Shown here: one piece after another, positions 1 to 8,807 of the stretch
Layout: every line of letters begins with the position of its first letter
How positions within the stretch are numbered: position 1 is the stretch's first letter
NCBI RefSeq assembly: GCF_006351925.1
Contig: NZ_CP040924.1
Location: 1,634,001 to 1,698,000, forward strand
Origin: Clostridium thermarum
GTDB taxonomy: Bacteria; Bacillota; Clostridia; Clostridiales; Clostridiaceae
DNA: 64,000 bases
Direction: 5' to 3'
The notes under the pieces: model-generated
Seen by the model: only the letters and a program-made list of their open reading frames with translations
The model's database searches: none
Told to the model about the DNA's origin: nothing
Translations under genes and position numbers: made by a program

Positions 1-626
1 TCATTAAAGCTAAGATGTGGTCCGTGGGCTTCATCTACCAGCAGTGGTATATCATAATTGTGAACAATATCAGCAATTTTCTTTATATCTGTAGCAACAC
101 CGTAGTAAGTTGGATTTATTATAAGTACAGCCTTAGCATCAGGATGGGCTCTTAAGGTTTCTTCCACGGTCACCGGAGTAACGCCCTGGGCGATACCAAC
201 CCTCTTGTCAAACTCGGGGTTCATAAAGATTGGTATGGCTCCGCTCATGATTATACCGGAGGTAACGGATTTATGAACATTTCTTGGAATAATTATCTTA
301 TCACCGTCACCAACTACGGTCATAATCATGGTTTGAATGGCTCCCGAAGTGCCATGTATTGAGAAGAAACAAGCGTCTGATCCATAGGCATCAGCCGCCA
401 ACTCCTGGGCTTTCTTTATTGGTCCCGTAGGATGATGAAGGCTGTCTACCAACTTGAATACTGTCACATCAATTTTAAATGGATTTTCTCCAATGAAGTT
501 TTTAAACTCTTCATCTATACCGGTTCCCTTTTTATGACCAGGTACGTGAAAGGGTATCGTCCCACGGTTCACATACTCCATTAAGGCATCAAATAATGGG
601 GTTTTATTTTGATCTAACTTATACAA
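1..626 (-). CDS. Orn/Lys/Arg decarboxylase family protein (N-terminal part; cut by window edge)
   Basis: PLP-dependent fold-type I decarboxylase acting on arginine, lysine or ornithine, for polyamine synthesis or acid resistance. The reverse strand reads a typical family start (LDQNKTPLFDAL, then IPFHVPGHKKG), the FFSIHGTSGA segment and the cofactor-binding LLVDEAHGPH. The window ends just before the expected PLP lysine, so catalysis cannot be checked. I chose the TTG at 626 because AGAAGGTG lies about 9 bases upstream; a GTG at 647 in the same frame is an alternative. It is divergent from the L25 gene. Exact substrate cannot be told from this part. Confidence 0.88.
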   Translation of the reverse strand, partial: MYKLDQNKTPLFDALMEYVNRGTIPFHVPGHKKGTGIDEEFKNFIGENPFKIDVTVFKLVDSLHHPTGPIKKAQELAADAYGSDACFFSIHGTSGAIQTMIMTVVGDGDKIIIPRNVHKSVTSGIIMSGAIPIFMNPEFDKRVGIAQGVTPVTVEETLRAHPDAKAVLIINPTYYGVATDIKKIADIVHNYDIPLLVDEAHGPHLSFN

Positions 627-800
627 TTTATCCAACACCTTCTTCACTGAAAATCTTTGGTAAAAGGCGGATAACACCTTCTGAAATACTATAGTATATG
701 TTGTGCATTTTTGATATGCAATATTAGAAAAAAAGATTTTTATAAATAAGGAATATTATTGTAAATTATGGGAAAAATACTTTAGAAGGAGGGTTGATGT

Positions 801-1397
801 ATGAACATTTTAAATTGTAATATTCGAGTAAAAAACAGCAGGCACGATGCCGGTAGGATAAGAAGAATGGGAAAGGTTCCTGGAGTATTGTATGGAGAGC
901 AGGTAAAGAATCTTTTATTTGAGATTGGAGAAATGGAGCTTTCCAGGGAAATAGTAAGACAGGGGGAACATGGTGTTATTGATGTAAACATCGAAGGAAC
1001 TACACATAGGACCCTTATTAAAGAGGTGCAGAAGGATCCTGTAACTCATAAAATAATACATATTGACTTAGAAGGTATAAATCCAGACAAGACAATCCAA
1101 ACCAGTGTACCAATACACTTTATCAATGAAGATAAGGTTGCTCAATCCGGGGGAATTCTGCAAAAGGAAAAATCCAGTGTAAAGATTCAATGTAAAGCCA
1201 GTAAGCTGCCAAAGTATATTAATGTAGATTTGAAAAATCTAAAATTCGGTGATGTATTCAAGTTGAGTAATATTGAGCTGGCAAGTGAAATAACCTTTAT
1301 GGAAGATGTGAATACGGTTATTGCCACTGTAACCGGCGGCAACACCAATGAAGCAACTACATCTGCTGAAGATGCCAGTGCACCAACAGAAATTTAA
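801..1397 (+). CDS. rplY: 50S ribosomal protein L25 / general stress protein Ctc
   Basis: Binds 5S rRNA in the large ribosomal subunit; the long form is called Ctc or TL5. The 198-aa protein has the N-terminal L25 beta-barrel (about 1-90, with RRMGKVPGVLYG near 20-32) followed by the TL5-type C-terminal domain (about 95-185). The tail is Ala/Thr/Glu-rich. AGAAGGAGGG lies 7-10 bases before the ATG, so the start is firm. It is monocistronic: a strong terminator follows. In Bacillus ctc is a sigma-B stress gene; I see no clear promoter of that type here. Confidence 0.95.
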   Translation: MNILNCNIRVKNSRHDAGRIRRMGKVPGVLYGEQVKNLLFEIGEMELSREIVRQGEHGVIDVNIEGTTHRTLIKEVQKDPVTHKIIHIDLEGINPDKTIQTSVPIHFINEDKVAQSGGILQKEKSSVKIQCKASKLPKYINVDLKNLKFGDVFKLSNIELASEITFMEDVNTVIATVTGGNTNEATTSAEDASAPTEI

Positions 1398-1402
1398 AAC
1401 AA

Positions 1403-1455
1403 AGCAAAAGTAAAAGCATAGTTCTGCGCAACTATGCTTTTACTTTTGCTTTTAG
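1403..1455 (+). terminator. Rho-independent terminator of the L25 gene
   Basis: A perfect 21-bp stem (1403-1423 with 1430-1450) around a 6-base loop (ctgcgc). The stem itself is A-rich on the left and T-rich on the right, so it can end transcription in either direction. Confidence 0.9.
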
Positions 1456-1595
1456 TTTTGTCTAAAATGTGTGACCATACATTTTTATCCCTCTAAAAAG
1501 AGTTTACGTTTACATTTTCAATTTAATAAAATATAACTTTTGTTTTATTGGATTTATAGTATAATATAGTATTAGAATATCATAGGAGGGATACA

Positions 1596-3329
1596 ATGCA
1601 TTATAGAGAAAAATATGATCTGTGGATTAATTCTGCTTTAATTGATGTTAAGACAAAGGAAGAATTAAGTACAATAAATGATGAAAAGGAATTAGAAGAC
1701 AGATTTTATAAGGATTTAGAATTTGGTACTGGTGGATTAAGAGGCGTTATTGGTGCCGGATCAAACAGAATGAATGTTTATACTGTAGGTAAGGCAACAC
1801 AGGGCTTTGCTGACTATTTAAATAAAACATATTCCGGAGAAAAATCAGTAGCTATAGCCTATGATTCCAGAAATATGTCTAGGGAATTTGCTGAGGCTGC
1901 AGCTGAAATTCTAAGTGCAAATAATATAAAGGTATACCTTTTTGAAAGTCTAAGACCTACACCAATGCTCTCATTTACAGTAAGGGAATTAGGGTGCAAG
2001 GGTGGTATAGTAATAACTGCTTCACATAATCCAAAGCAATACAACGGATATAAGGTGTATGGAGAAGATGGGGGCCAGGTTACTGACAAGGCTGCAAAGG
2101 AAATACTGTCCTACATAGAAGGAGTAGACACCTTTGATAAGATAAATAAAACTTGTCTAGAAGAAGCTGTTAAAGCAGAGAAAGTAGTTATAATTGGGGA
2201 AGAAGTAGATAAGGTTTATATAGATAAGGTAAAGGGGCTAACAATAAGAGAAGATCTGGTTAAAAATTCTGCTAAGGATTTGAAGATTATATATACACCT
2301 ATTCATGGAAGCGGAAACGTTCCTGTTAGAAGAGTTTTAAAGGAACTTGGATATTCAAATGTGCATGTGGTAAAAGAGCAGGAGTTGCCTGACGGAAACT
2401 TCCCAACAGCTCCATATCCTAACCCTGAGGAACCAAAGGTCTTCAGCATAGCAATGGACATGGCTAAAGATATCCAGCCGGATATAATATTTGGTACAGA
2501 TCCTGACTGTGACAGAATCGGAGTAGTGGTAAAGACAAGCAACGGAGACTATAAGGTGCTTACCGGAAATCAGACCGGTATACTGCTTACTCATTATATT
2601 TTAATGTCTATGAAGGAGTTAGGCAGATTACCTGAAAATGGCATAGTTATAAAGACAATAGTAACCACTGAGATGGCAAGAAACATAGCAGCTGACTACA
2701 ACACAGAATTACTGGACGTACTGACAGGCTTTAAGTACATTGGTGAAAAAATAAAAGAATTTGAAAAGACAAAGAAGAATACTTATATATTTGGTTTTGA
2801 GGAAAGTTATGGCTACTTGGCGGGAGACTTTGTTCGTGATAAGGATGCGGTTATTGCAGCTATGCTGATCTGCGAAATGACCTTATATTATAAGTCAAAG
2901 GGAATGTCCCTATATGAAGCACTAGTACAGTTATATAATAAATATGGTTTCTATAAAGAAGACCTTATCTCTATTGAACTGCAAGGTAAGGAAGGTCAGG
3001 AAAAGATCACTAAGGCTCTTGATTATTTAAGAAATTCAATGGGGAACAGTGTAAATGGTGTTTCAATCAACAAAAAGTTTGATTATAAGTCAAGTTTAGA
3101 ATATGACTTCGTAGAGGGCGCAGAAAGAGGAATTGACCTACCTAAATCAAATGTATTGAAGTTCATATTAAGTGATGGCTCATGGTTTGTGGTTAGACCA
3201 TCAGGTACAGAACCTAAGATGAAGGTATATATTTCTGTAGTTTCAGATTCTCTTGAAAATGCAGACAGTAAACTTAAGGATTTCAAGACTGCAGTTATGA
3301 AACTTATTGAAGAAGCATGTAACAATTAA
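1596..3329 (+). CDS. pgcA: Phosphoglucomutase / phosphomannomutase (alpha-D-phosphohexomutase)
   Basis: Interconverts glucose 6-phosphate and glucose 1-phosphate (or the mannose equivalents), supplying UDP-glucose made by GalU downstream. The 577-aa protein has all four family signatures: the phosphoserine loop TASHNPKQYNGYK (Ser about 143), the magnesium loop GTDPDCDR (about 300), the sugar-specificity loop FEESYGY (about 400) and the phosphate loop RPSGTEPK (about 534). Length fits the long PgcA/YbbT group. GGAGGG precedes the ATG, and TATAAT at 1560-1565 is a plausible -10 with a weak -35. A terminator follows. Confidence 0.95.
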   Translation: MHYREKYDLWINSALIDVKTKEELSTINDEKELEDRFYKDLEFGTGGLRGVIGAGSNRMNVYTVGKATQGFADYLNKTYSGEKSVAIAYDSRNMSREFAEAAAEILSANNIKVYLFESLRPTPMLSFTVRELGCKGGIVITASHNPKQYNGYKVYGEDGGQVTDKAAKEILSYIEGVDTFDKINKTCLEEAVKAEKVVIIGEEVDKVYIDKVKGLTIREDLVKNSAKDLKIIYTPIHGSGNVPVRRVLKELGYSNVHVVKEQELPDGNFPTAPYPNPEEPKVFSIAMDMAKDIQPDIIFGTDPDCDRIGVVVKTSNGDYKVLTGNQTGILLTHYILMSMKELGRLPENGIVIKTIVTTEMARNIAADYNTELLDVLTGFKYIGEKIKEFEKTKKNTYIFGFEESYGYLAGDFVRDKDAVIAAMLICEMTLYYKSKGMSLYEALVQLYNKYGFYKEDLISIELQGKEGQEKITKALDYLRNSMGNSVNGVSINKKFDYKSSLEYDFVEGAERGIDLPKSNVLKFILSDGSWFVVRPSGTEPKMKVYISVVSDSLENADSKLKDFKTAVMKLIEEACNN

Positions 3330-3342
3330 AAAAAAATTAGAA

Positions 3343-3384
3343 AAGATTGTAAAGTTTTATTTAGGCTTTACAATCTTCTTTTTA
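3343..3384 (+). terminator. Rho-independent terminator after the phosphohexomutase gene
   Basis: 12-bp stem AAGATTGTAAAG / CTTTACAATCTT (3343-3354 with 3366-3377) followed by a T-run. Confidence 0.9.
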
Positions 3385-3439
3385 TAATTTATTATATTAT
3401 GGTGAGATTAATTATTAAATTGTTTGTTTTTGGAGGAAT

Positions 3440-4528
3440 ATGTTAAGCAGAAGTTATTTATCATCTAAACTGTCAAGTTTACTTTTTTTAAATATAAATA
3501 AGAATATTTTGGCAAAACTGTTCAATTGTAGCCTGGGTGATAATTTGTATTTACCCTTAAAAGCGAATGAAATAATAAATGAAGTTAAGTCTGAGAATCC
3601 TCTTGAGGAAATACCAATTAAATTTTTCGTTGAAGGAATGTACTATGTTATTGGATGCGACAATGACTTTAAGCATTCAGAAGAGTACAAGAACCTTCTG
3701 ACTATAAATGAATGGTGTTCAAAGTTGGTTAAAGGTATTATTGCAGCTTATATTAAAGAATCCAATTATTTGGATGGGTATATATTACTGCGTGGTCTTT
3801 ATATCACAAGTCCACAAGTGGATATTTTTGAAAAAATGTTATGGTGTCTTCAGTGTGAGTTTAAGAAGGACAAAAAACTCGGAGATGAACTAAAAAACCT
3901 AATTGAATATGGCAAGACAATGAAGTATCCTTATGCCTATTTGTGTGAAAGTCAACTACTTTATGAAGATGGTAAATATGCAGATGCAAAGGATAGCTTG
4001 AATTTATTCTTTAGTTTTGGAGGTGAAAGTTCAGAGGAAATTCTAAACTTTAGCAATGAACTCAGGAAGTTATCGGATTTGGAAATTGGTAGAGAAAATA
4101 TCAGAAGTAATCCAAAGTACGCGCTGGAGTTATTATTGCCGCTATTGGAGCATTTGGAGGAAGATGCCTATCTATATTACTATATAGCTGTAGCCTATAG
4201 AAACCTAGGCTTAAGCCCAAAGGCAATTTATTATTTAAATGAGTGTATGAGATTAGACAATACAATAGTCGATGTGTTCAATGAGTTAGGCTTAAACTAT
4301 GCCTGCTTGGGCGATTATGATACAGCCATTGCATATTTCAGAAAGGTATTTGAAGCTACAAGATCTGTAGAATTATGCACCAATTTAATAATGTGCTATT
4401 TTAACAAAGGAGATATAGATGCAGCTCATGCTCATTTAGAAATAGCAAAAAAAATTGATGGAGATGACGAAATTTTAAAAAGCATCGAAAAAATGTTAAG
4501 GGGGAACATAACAAACGATGGAGATTAA
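3440..4528 (+). CDS. TPR-repeat protein, first gene of the polysaccharide block
   Basis: The 362-aa protein has no signal peptide or clear membrane segment. The C-terminal half (about 225-350) holds tetratricopeptide repeats: AYLYYYIAVAYRNLGLSPKA, then VFNELGLNYACLGDYDTAIA, then a third copy, with the typical A/G/Y spacing. The N-terminal third is not recognised. Its last 11 bases overlap the CpsC-like gene, so the two are probably translated together. A role as a scaffold in polysaccharide assembly or its control is inferred from that coupling only. A good GGAGG site precedes the ATG. Confidence 0.75.
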   Translation: MLSRSYLSSKLSSLLFLNINKNILAKLFNCSLGDNLYLPLKANEIINEVKSENPLEEIPIKFFVEGMYYVIGCDNDFKHSEEYKNLLTINEWCSKLVKGIIAAYIKESNYLDGYILLRGLYITSPQVDIFEKMLWCLQCEFKKDKKLGDELKNLIEYGKTMKYPYAYLCESQLLYEDGKYADAKDSLNLFFSFGGESSEEILNFSNELRKLSDLEIGRENIRSNPKYALELLLPLLEHLEEDAYLYYYIAVAYRNLGLSPKAIYYLNECMRLDNTIVDVFNELGLNYACLGDYDTAIAYFRKVFEATRSVELCTNLIMCYFNKGDIDAAHAHLEIAKKIDGDDEILKSIEKMLRGNITNDGD

Positions 4529-5186
4529 AGAGTATATAAATATATTGAAAAAGAGATTTCTGCTTATAGTGGTTATTACTCTTCTAAGTACTTTTACCAG
4601 TGCAGTTTTCAGCTATCTTATAATTAAGCCTACCTATAAAGCTGATATATCTGTAATAATTGGTAAAAAAGAAGACAGTCAAGCTACCAACTATAATTAT
4701 AATGATGTAATGATGTATCAAAAGTTGGTAAAAACTTATAGTATCATGACAACCTCTCGTACAGTGGTTGAGGATGTAATTGAAAAGCAAAATCTAGATC
4801 TGAGTATTGGAGAAGTCCAAAAAATGATATCTGTGTCACCAAAGGGAGATACCCAATTTCTAACTATAACCGTCAAATCAAAAAACGCCGAAACTGCACA
4901 GATTATTGCCAATCAGTTGGCTAAATCCTTAAAGGAGATAGGCCAGGATGTTTTAAGTGAAGACAATGTTCATATATTAGACGAGGCACTTTTACCTACC
5001 TCACCGGATTCTCCTAAACCACTTCTAAATACTGCGATTGCATTTTTTCTAGGAATGATGGTATCCATTGGATTGGTGTTCCTGTTAGAATATTTGGATA
5101 ATACTGTTAAAACTCAAGAGGATATCGAAAGACTCATTGGTGTACCGGTTATTGGTATAATACCTTTGGTTCAAGTAGAGGAATAA
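4518..5186 (+). CDS. CpsC/YveK-type chain-length determinant (tyrosine-kinase adaptor)
   Basis: Wzz-family membrane protein that controls polymer length and activates the separate CpsD-type kinase. The 222 residues contain an N-terminal membrane segment (about 14-36), an extracytoplasmic region of about 135 residues, the proline-rich PTSPDSPKP before a second membrane segment (about 172-192), and a short cytoplasmic tail (about 193-222). There is no kinase domain, which is the Gram-positive arrangement where adaptor and kinase are separate genes. It overlaps the TPR gene and lies 11 bases before the kinase gene. Confidence 0.9.
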   Translation: MEIKEYINILKKRFLLIVVITLLSTFTSAVFSYLIIKPTYKADISVIIGKKEDSQATNYNYNDVMMYQKLVKTYSIMTTSRTVVEDVIEKQNLDLSIGEVQKMISVSPKGDTQFLTITVKSKNAETAQIIANQLAKSLKEIGQDVLSEDNVHILDEALLPTSPDSPKPLLNTAIAFFLGMMVSIGLVFLLEYLDNTVKTQEDIERLIGVPVIGIIPLVQVEE

Positions 5187-5197
5187 GAGGTGAGCGT

Positions 5198-5884
5198 ATG
5201 CTAAAGAATTTGATTACTTTCAAAAATCCAAAATCCAGGGCCGCTGAGGCATTTCGAACTTTAAGAACAAATCTTCAGTTTTCAAATTTGGATGCTTCCG
5301 TTAAATCTATAGTTGTAACTTCCTCTGGACCTTCCGAAGGAAAAAGTACGGTTTTGATTAATCTGGCTATAACAATAGCCCAAAGTGGCAAAAAGGTCAT
5401 CGTTGTGGACTGCGATTTGAGAAAATCTACAGTTCATAAAAAGCTAGGTTTGCCAAATTCTGAAGGATTAACAAATCTTTTGATACAGGACAAAAAATTT
5501 GAAGAACTTATACTTCCAACTAATGTACCCAACTTATTCGTTCTAACCAGTGGGCCTACACCGCCAAATCCGGCAGAACTATTGGGAACAAAGAAAATGA
5601 AAGCACTTTTATCTGAACTAAATAAGGTCTTTGACATGGTATTGATTGATGCGCCTCCGGTTATTGCCGTTACTGACGCACAGATACTATCTACACTTGT
5701 AGACGGCACTATGATAGTTACCAGCTATGGAACTACTGAGAAATTTGGCTTAGCAAAAACTAAGGAATTATTAGATAAAGTAGGTGCGAAAATTTTAGGA
5801 GTGGTTATAAATAAGGTACCTGAAAAGTCAGAGCACTATTACTACGGCAGATATTACGAGAGCTATTACAAGTCGAATGAATAA
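5198..5884 (+). CDS. CpsD/YwqD-type bacterial tyrosine kinase
   Basis: Autophosphorylating BY-kinase working with the CpsC-like protein to regulate polysaccharide synthesis. The 228-aa protein shows Walker A GPSEGKST (about 44-51), Walker A' VIVVDCDLRK (about 70), Walker B MVLIDAPP (about 148) and a C-terminal tyrosine cluster, HYYYGRYYESYYKSNE, which is the expected phosphorylation site. The cluster is unusually dense, with seven Tyr in sixteen residues. The start is ATG 5198 with GAGGTGAG upstream. Confidence 0.93.
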   Translation: MLKNLITFKNPKSRAAEAFRTLRTNLQFSNLDASVKSIVVTSSGPSEGKSTVLINLAITIAQSGKKVIVVDCDLRKSTVHKKLGLPNSEGLTNLLIQDKKFEELILPTNVPNLFVLTSGPTPPNPAELLGTKKMKALLSELNKVFDMVLIDAPPVIAVTDAQILSTLVDGTMIVTSYGTTEKFGLAKTKELLDKVGAKILGVVINKVPEKSEHYYYGRYYESYYKSNE

Positions 5885-5905
5885 AGATAATAAGGAAGTG
5901 ATGAT

Positions 5906-6667
5906 TTGATAGATTTCCATTCTCATATAATGCCCGGAGTTGATGATGGTTCCAGTGATATTGATATGACCATGGATATGCTTGAGAATTCACTGAGTCA
6001 AGGTGTGGAGTATATTTGTGCTACTCCACACTTTATTGTAGGTGAATATGAGTTACAATGGGAAAAATATCAAGAGAAGCTTAAGCTTATGCAAGAAAAG
6101 GCTGAAGGTAAAATAGAGATTATACAAGGCATGGAAATATATATAAATCCAGATTTGCCAAGGCTGTATTCGGAAAAGAAAATATGGGGATTCAACAATA
6201 AAAAGTACTTACTGATTGAACTGCCCATGCAGCAGTTTCCAATCTACACAGAAAAAATTTTCTATGAACTTAGACTCTTAGGGGCTGCTCCTATATTGGC
6301 CCATCCTGAAAGAAACCTTAGCATAATGAAGAAACCTGAGCTGCTTATAGACCTGATAGAACAAGGCAATCTGGCTCAAATGAATGCCGGTAGTCTTGCT
6401 GGCATATATGGAACAGATATAAAGAAGTTCGCTGAAAAGCTGGTTGGTATGAATCTGATTCATATGCTAGGAAGCGATGCCCATAATAATACACGAAGGA
6501 ATACTAATATTAAACAAGGCTATAATAGAATCAAAGAGTTGAATAAGGACTTATATAATTGGATAATTGGACATGAAAAAATGATGCTTGAGGGAATATC
6601 TGTAGAGCTACCGGAAATAATATTAAATAAAAAGAAAAAAGGCTTCTTTAGCTTTTTTAGAAAATAA
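5906..6667 (+). CDS. CpsB/YwqE-type metal-dependent tyrosine phosphatase (PHP domain)
   Basis: Removes phosphate from the tyrosine cluster of the CpsD-like kinase. The 253-aa PHP-fold protein begins with the metal-binding IDFHSHIMPGVDDGSSD (His 4 and 6), has the conserved ATPHF (about 40), AHPERN (about 133) and GSDAHN (about 190) metal-ligand segments, and ends in a Lys/Phe-rich tail. It uses a TTG start at 5906: AAGGAAGTG lies just upstream, and the nearby ATG at 5901 meets a stop after two codons. It completes the adaptor-kinase-phosphatase trio. Confidence 0.92.
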   Translation: MIDFHSHIMPGVDDGSSDIDMTMDMLENSLSQGVEYICATPHFIVGEYELQWEKYQEKLKLMQEKAEGKIEIIQGMEIYINPDLPRLYSEKKIWGFNNKKYLLIELPMQQFPIYTEKIFYELRLLGAAPILAHPERNLSIMKKPELLIDLIEQGNLAQMNAGSLAGIYGTDIKKFAEKLVGMNLIHMLGSDAHNNTRRNTNIKQGYNRIKELNKDLYNWIIGHEKMMLEGISVELPEIILNKKKKGFFSFFRK

Positions 6668-6697
6668 TTTTTATCTTAGGTATTAGGGGGTTTTAAG

Positions 6698-7603
6698 GTG
6701 AAAGTGAAAAAGGCTATCATACCTGCTGCAGGCTTGGGAACAAGATTTCTTCCTGCCACAAAAGCACAACCAAAGGAAATGTTACCAATCGTAGATAAAC
6801 CAACAATTCAGTATATAATTGAAGAGGCGGTAGCTTCTGGCATAGAAGAAATACTCATAATTACTGGACGAAACAAAAGAGCCATAGAGGACCACTTTGA
6901 TAAGTCTGTGGAATTAGAGAAGGAACTAGAAAGCAGCGGAAAAGAAGAGCTGTTAACCATGGCAAGAGAGATTTCCAATATGGCGAATATATATTACATA
7001 AGACAGAAGGAACCAAAGGGACTTGGGCATGCTATAAACTGTGCAAAGACCTTTGTGGGCAAGGAACCCTTTGCAGTTATGTTAGGCGATGACGTAGTAG
7101 ACAGTGAGGTACCCTGCTTAAAACAATTGATAGATTGCTACAATGAATTTAAGACAACTATTCTGGGAGTACAGACGGTGCCCATGGAGGATGTTTGTAA
7201 GTATGGTATTGTAAAGGGAATGCACATCGAAGACAGGGTATACAAGGTAAAAGACCTGGTAGAAAAACCAAGAGTTGAAGAAGCCCCATCCAACATAGCC
7301 ATATTAGGAAGATACATAATAACACCTCAAATCTTTGATATTTTAAGTAATACTGCACCGGGTAAAGGCGGGGAAATTCAGCTGACAGATGCACTAAAAA
7401 CTTTAATCAATCAGGAAGCCATGTATGCTTATAATTTTGAAGGCCGTAGATATGATGTGGGCGACAAATTAGGTTTCCTTCAAGCCAGCGTTGAGTTTGC
7501 ACTAAAGAGAGATGACCTTAAGCACTCCTTTATGGAATACTTGGTTTCTTTGAAGAATGATCCAAGATTTAGCCAGTTGTATGACGAAATTGCTAATAAA
7601 TAG
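6698..7603 (+). CDS. galU: UTP-glucose-1-phosphate uridylyltransferase
   Basis: Makes UDP-glucose from UTP and glucose 1-phosphate. At 301 aa it has the nucleotidyltransferase signature AAGLGTRFLPATKAQPKEM (about 10-28), LGDDVV (about 130) and the VEKP segment (about 188). The start is GTG at 6698 with a GGGGG run and AAGG upstream. Placed after the phosphatase gene and before two glycosyltransferases, it supplies activated sugar for the same surface polymer. A terminator follows directly. Confidence 0.96.
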   Translation: MKVKKAIIPAAGLGTRFLPATKAQPKEMLPIVDKPTIQYIIEEAVASGIEEILIITGRNKRAIEDHFDKSVELEKELESSGKEELLTMAREISNMANIYYIRQKEPKGLGHAINCAKTFVGKEPFAVMLGDDVVDSEVPCLKQLIDCYNEFKTTILGVQTVPMEDVCKYGIVKGMHIEDRVYKVKDLVEKPRVEEAPSNIAILGRYIITPQIFDILSNTAPGKGGEIQLTDALKTLINQEAMYAYNFEGRRYDVGDKLGFLQASVEFALKRDDLKHSFMEYLVSLKNDPRFSQLYDEIANK

Positions 7604-7622
7604 TGTATAATATAAGTACGAG

Positions 7623-7656
7623 ACAAACCAATCTTAAAGGATTGGTTTGTTTTTTA
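7623..7656 (+). terminator. Rho-independent terminator after galU
   Basis: Perfect 11-bp stem ACAAACCAATC / GATTGGTTTGT (7623-7633 with 7640-7650), 6-base loop, then a T-run. Confidence 0.9.
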
Positions 7657-7685
7657 AAGGAAAACTAAAAAAGTAGGGTGAGATT

Positions 7686-8807
7686 TTGAAATATTATGTT
7701 CTTTTTCCTGAAGCACAGAACCTTCATCTCATTAAGGATGTTGGAATGCTGGCCTATAAAATGACACAGTTATTTTCAGCTGAGTCTTATTTAGCTTGTT
7801 ATAATAACGATGATTACAAATATCTTGAAAGCCATGTTAGGGGCTTAAAAGTTGATTTTATTAAAAAAAAATTCAATAATGACCTGGTGGACGGCATAGC
7901 TTATTTAAAGCGTAGGTGTAAGGAAATTGACTGCCTGCAATTATTCCATGTCACCTTGAGAAGTGTTGTTTATGGTACAGTTTATAAAGGCTTAAATCCC
8001 ACGGGAAAGTTATTTTTGAAGCTTGATTGTACAGACAAGTTGTTGAGTAAGATTCGTGGATTGAAGGGGTTAAAAAAGAAGTTATTCCATTCTTTTTTTG
8101 ATAAAATAGATGTCATTGGGGTAGAACAAGAAAGATTGTATAATGAAATTAAGGAACTTTTACCAATGTTTTTAGATAAGTTTTTATATCTTCCCAATGG
8201 CATAGATTACAGGAATTTTGACTATGAAAACATTGATTTTAATGATAAAGAAAATTACATACTGCAGGTAGGAAGACTTGGTGCGACTGAAAAGAATACT
8301 GAGCTATTAGTAGAAGCATTTAATAGGGCATATGAACAGTTTAAAGACAACTGGAAGCTTTTGTTAGTTGGTGAGTACACAGAGGGCTTTAGAAAATATA
8401 TAGATGATTTTATTTTGAAACATCCGGCCATGAAGGATAAGATAGATTTAACCGGTGCAATTTATGATAGGGAAAGGCTACAGTCAATTTACAGGAGGAC
8501 GAAAATTTTCTGTCTTACATCTCTATATGAAAGCTTTGGACTTGTACTGATAGAGGCAGCAGCCTCCGGTAACGTAATAATTTCAACAGATGTAGGGGTA
8601 GCCAGAGAAGTAATCGTTAATGGCGGGGTTGTGGTAGAAAGTCCGGAAGTTCAGAGCTTCTCAGAGGCTTTGGTGCACATGGCCAATAGTGATCTAAAAG
8701 AAATTTGCTACAACAATATTAAAATGATAAAAGAAAGATATAATTGGGATATAGTTGCAGCTAAACTCTTTGACAAATTAATGAGTGGTGGGGGAGATAA
8801 TGAATAG
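7686..8807 (+). CDS. Glycosyltransferase, GT4-like (GT-B fold)
   Basis: Cytoplasmic sugar transferase of the GT1/GT4 superfamily. The 373-aa protein has a variable N-terminal acceptor half, then the C-terminal nucleotide-sugar half: ENYILQVGRLG (about 193), KLLLVGEY (about 225) and the E-x7-E motif in ESFGLVLIEAAASG (about 283). Donor and acceptor cannot be told. It uses TTG 7686, preceded by TAGGGTGA. It overlaps the next glycosyltransferase gene by 8 bases, so both act in one pathway. Confidence 0.88.
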   Translation: MKYYVLFPEAQNLHLIKDVGMLAYKMTQLFSAESYLACYNNDDYKYLESHVRGLKVDFIKKKFNNDLVDGIAYLKRRCKEIDCLQLFHVTLRSVVYGTVYKGLNPTGKLFLKLDCTDKLLSKIRGLKGLKKKLFHSFFDKIDVIGVEQERLYNEIKELLPMFLDKFLYLPNGIDYRNFDYENIDFNDKENYILQVGRLGATEKNTELLVEAFNRAYEQFKDNWKLLLVGEYTEGFRKYIDDFILKHPAMKDKIDLTGAIYDRERLQSIYRRTKIFCLTSLYESFGLVLIEAAASGNVIISTDVGVAREVIVNGGVVVESPEVQSFSEALVHMANSDLKEICYNNIKMIKERYNWDIVAAKLFDKLMSGGGDNE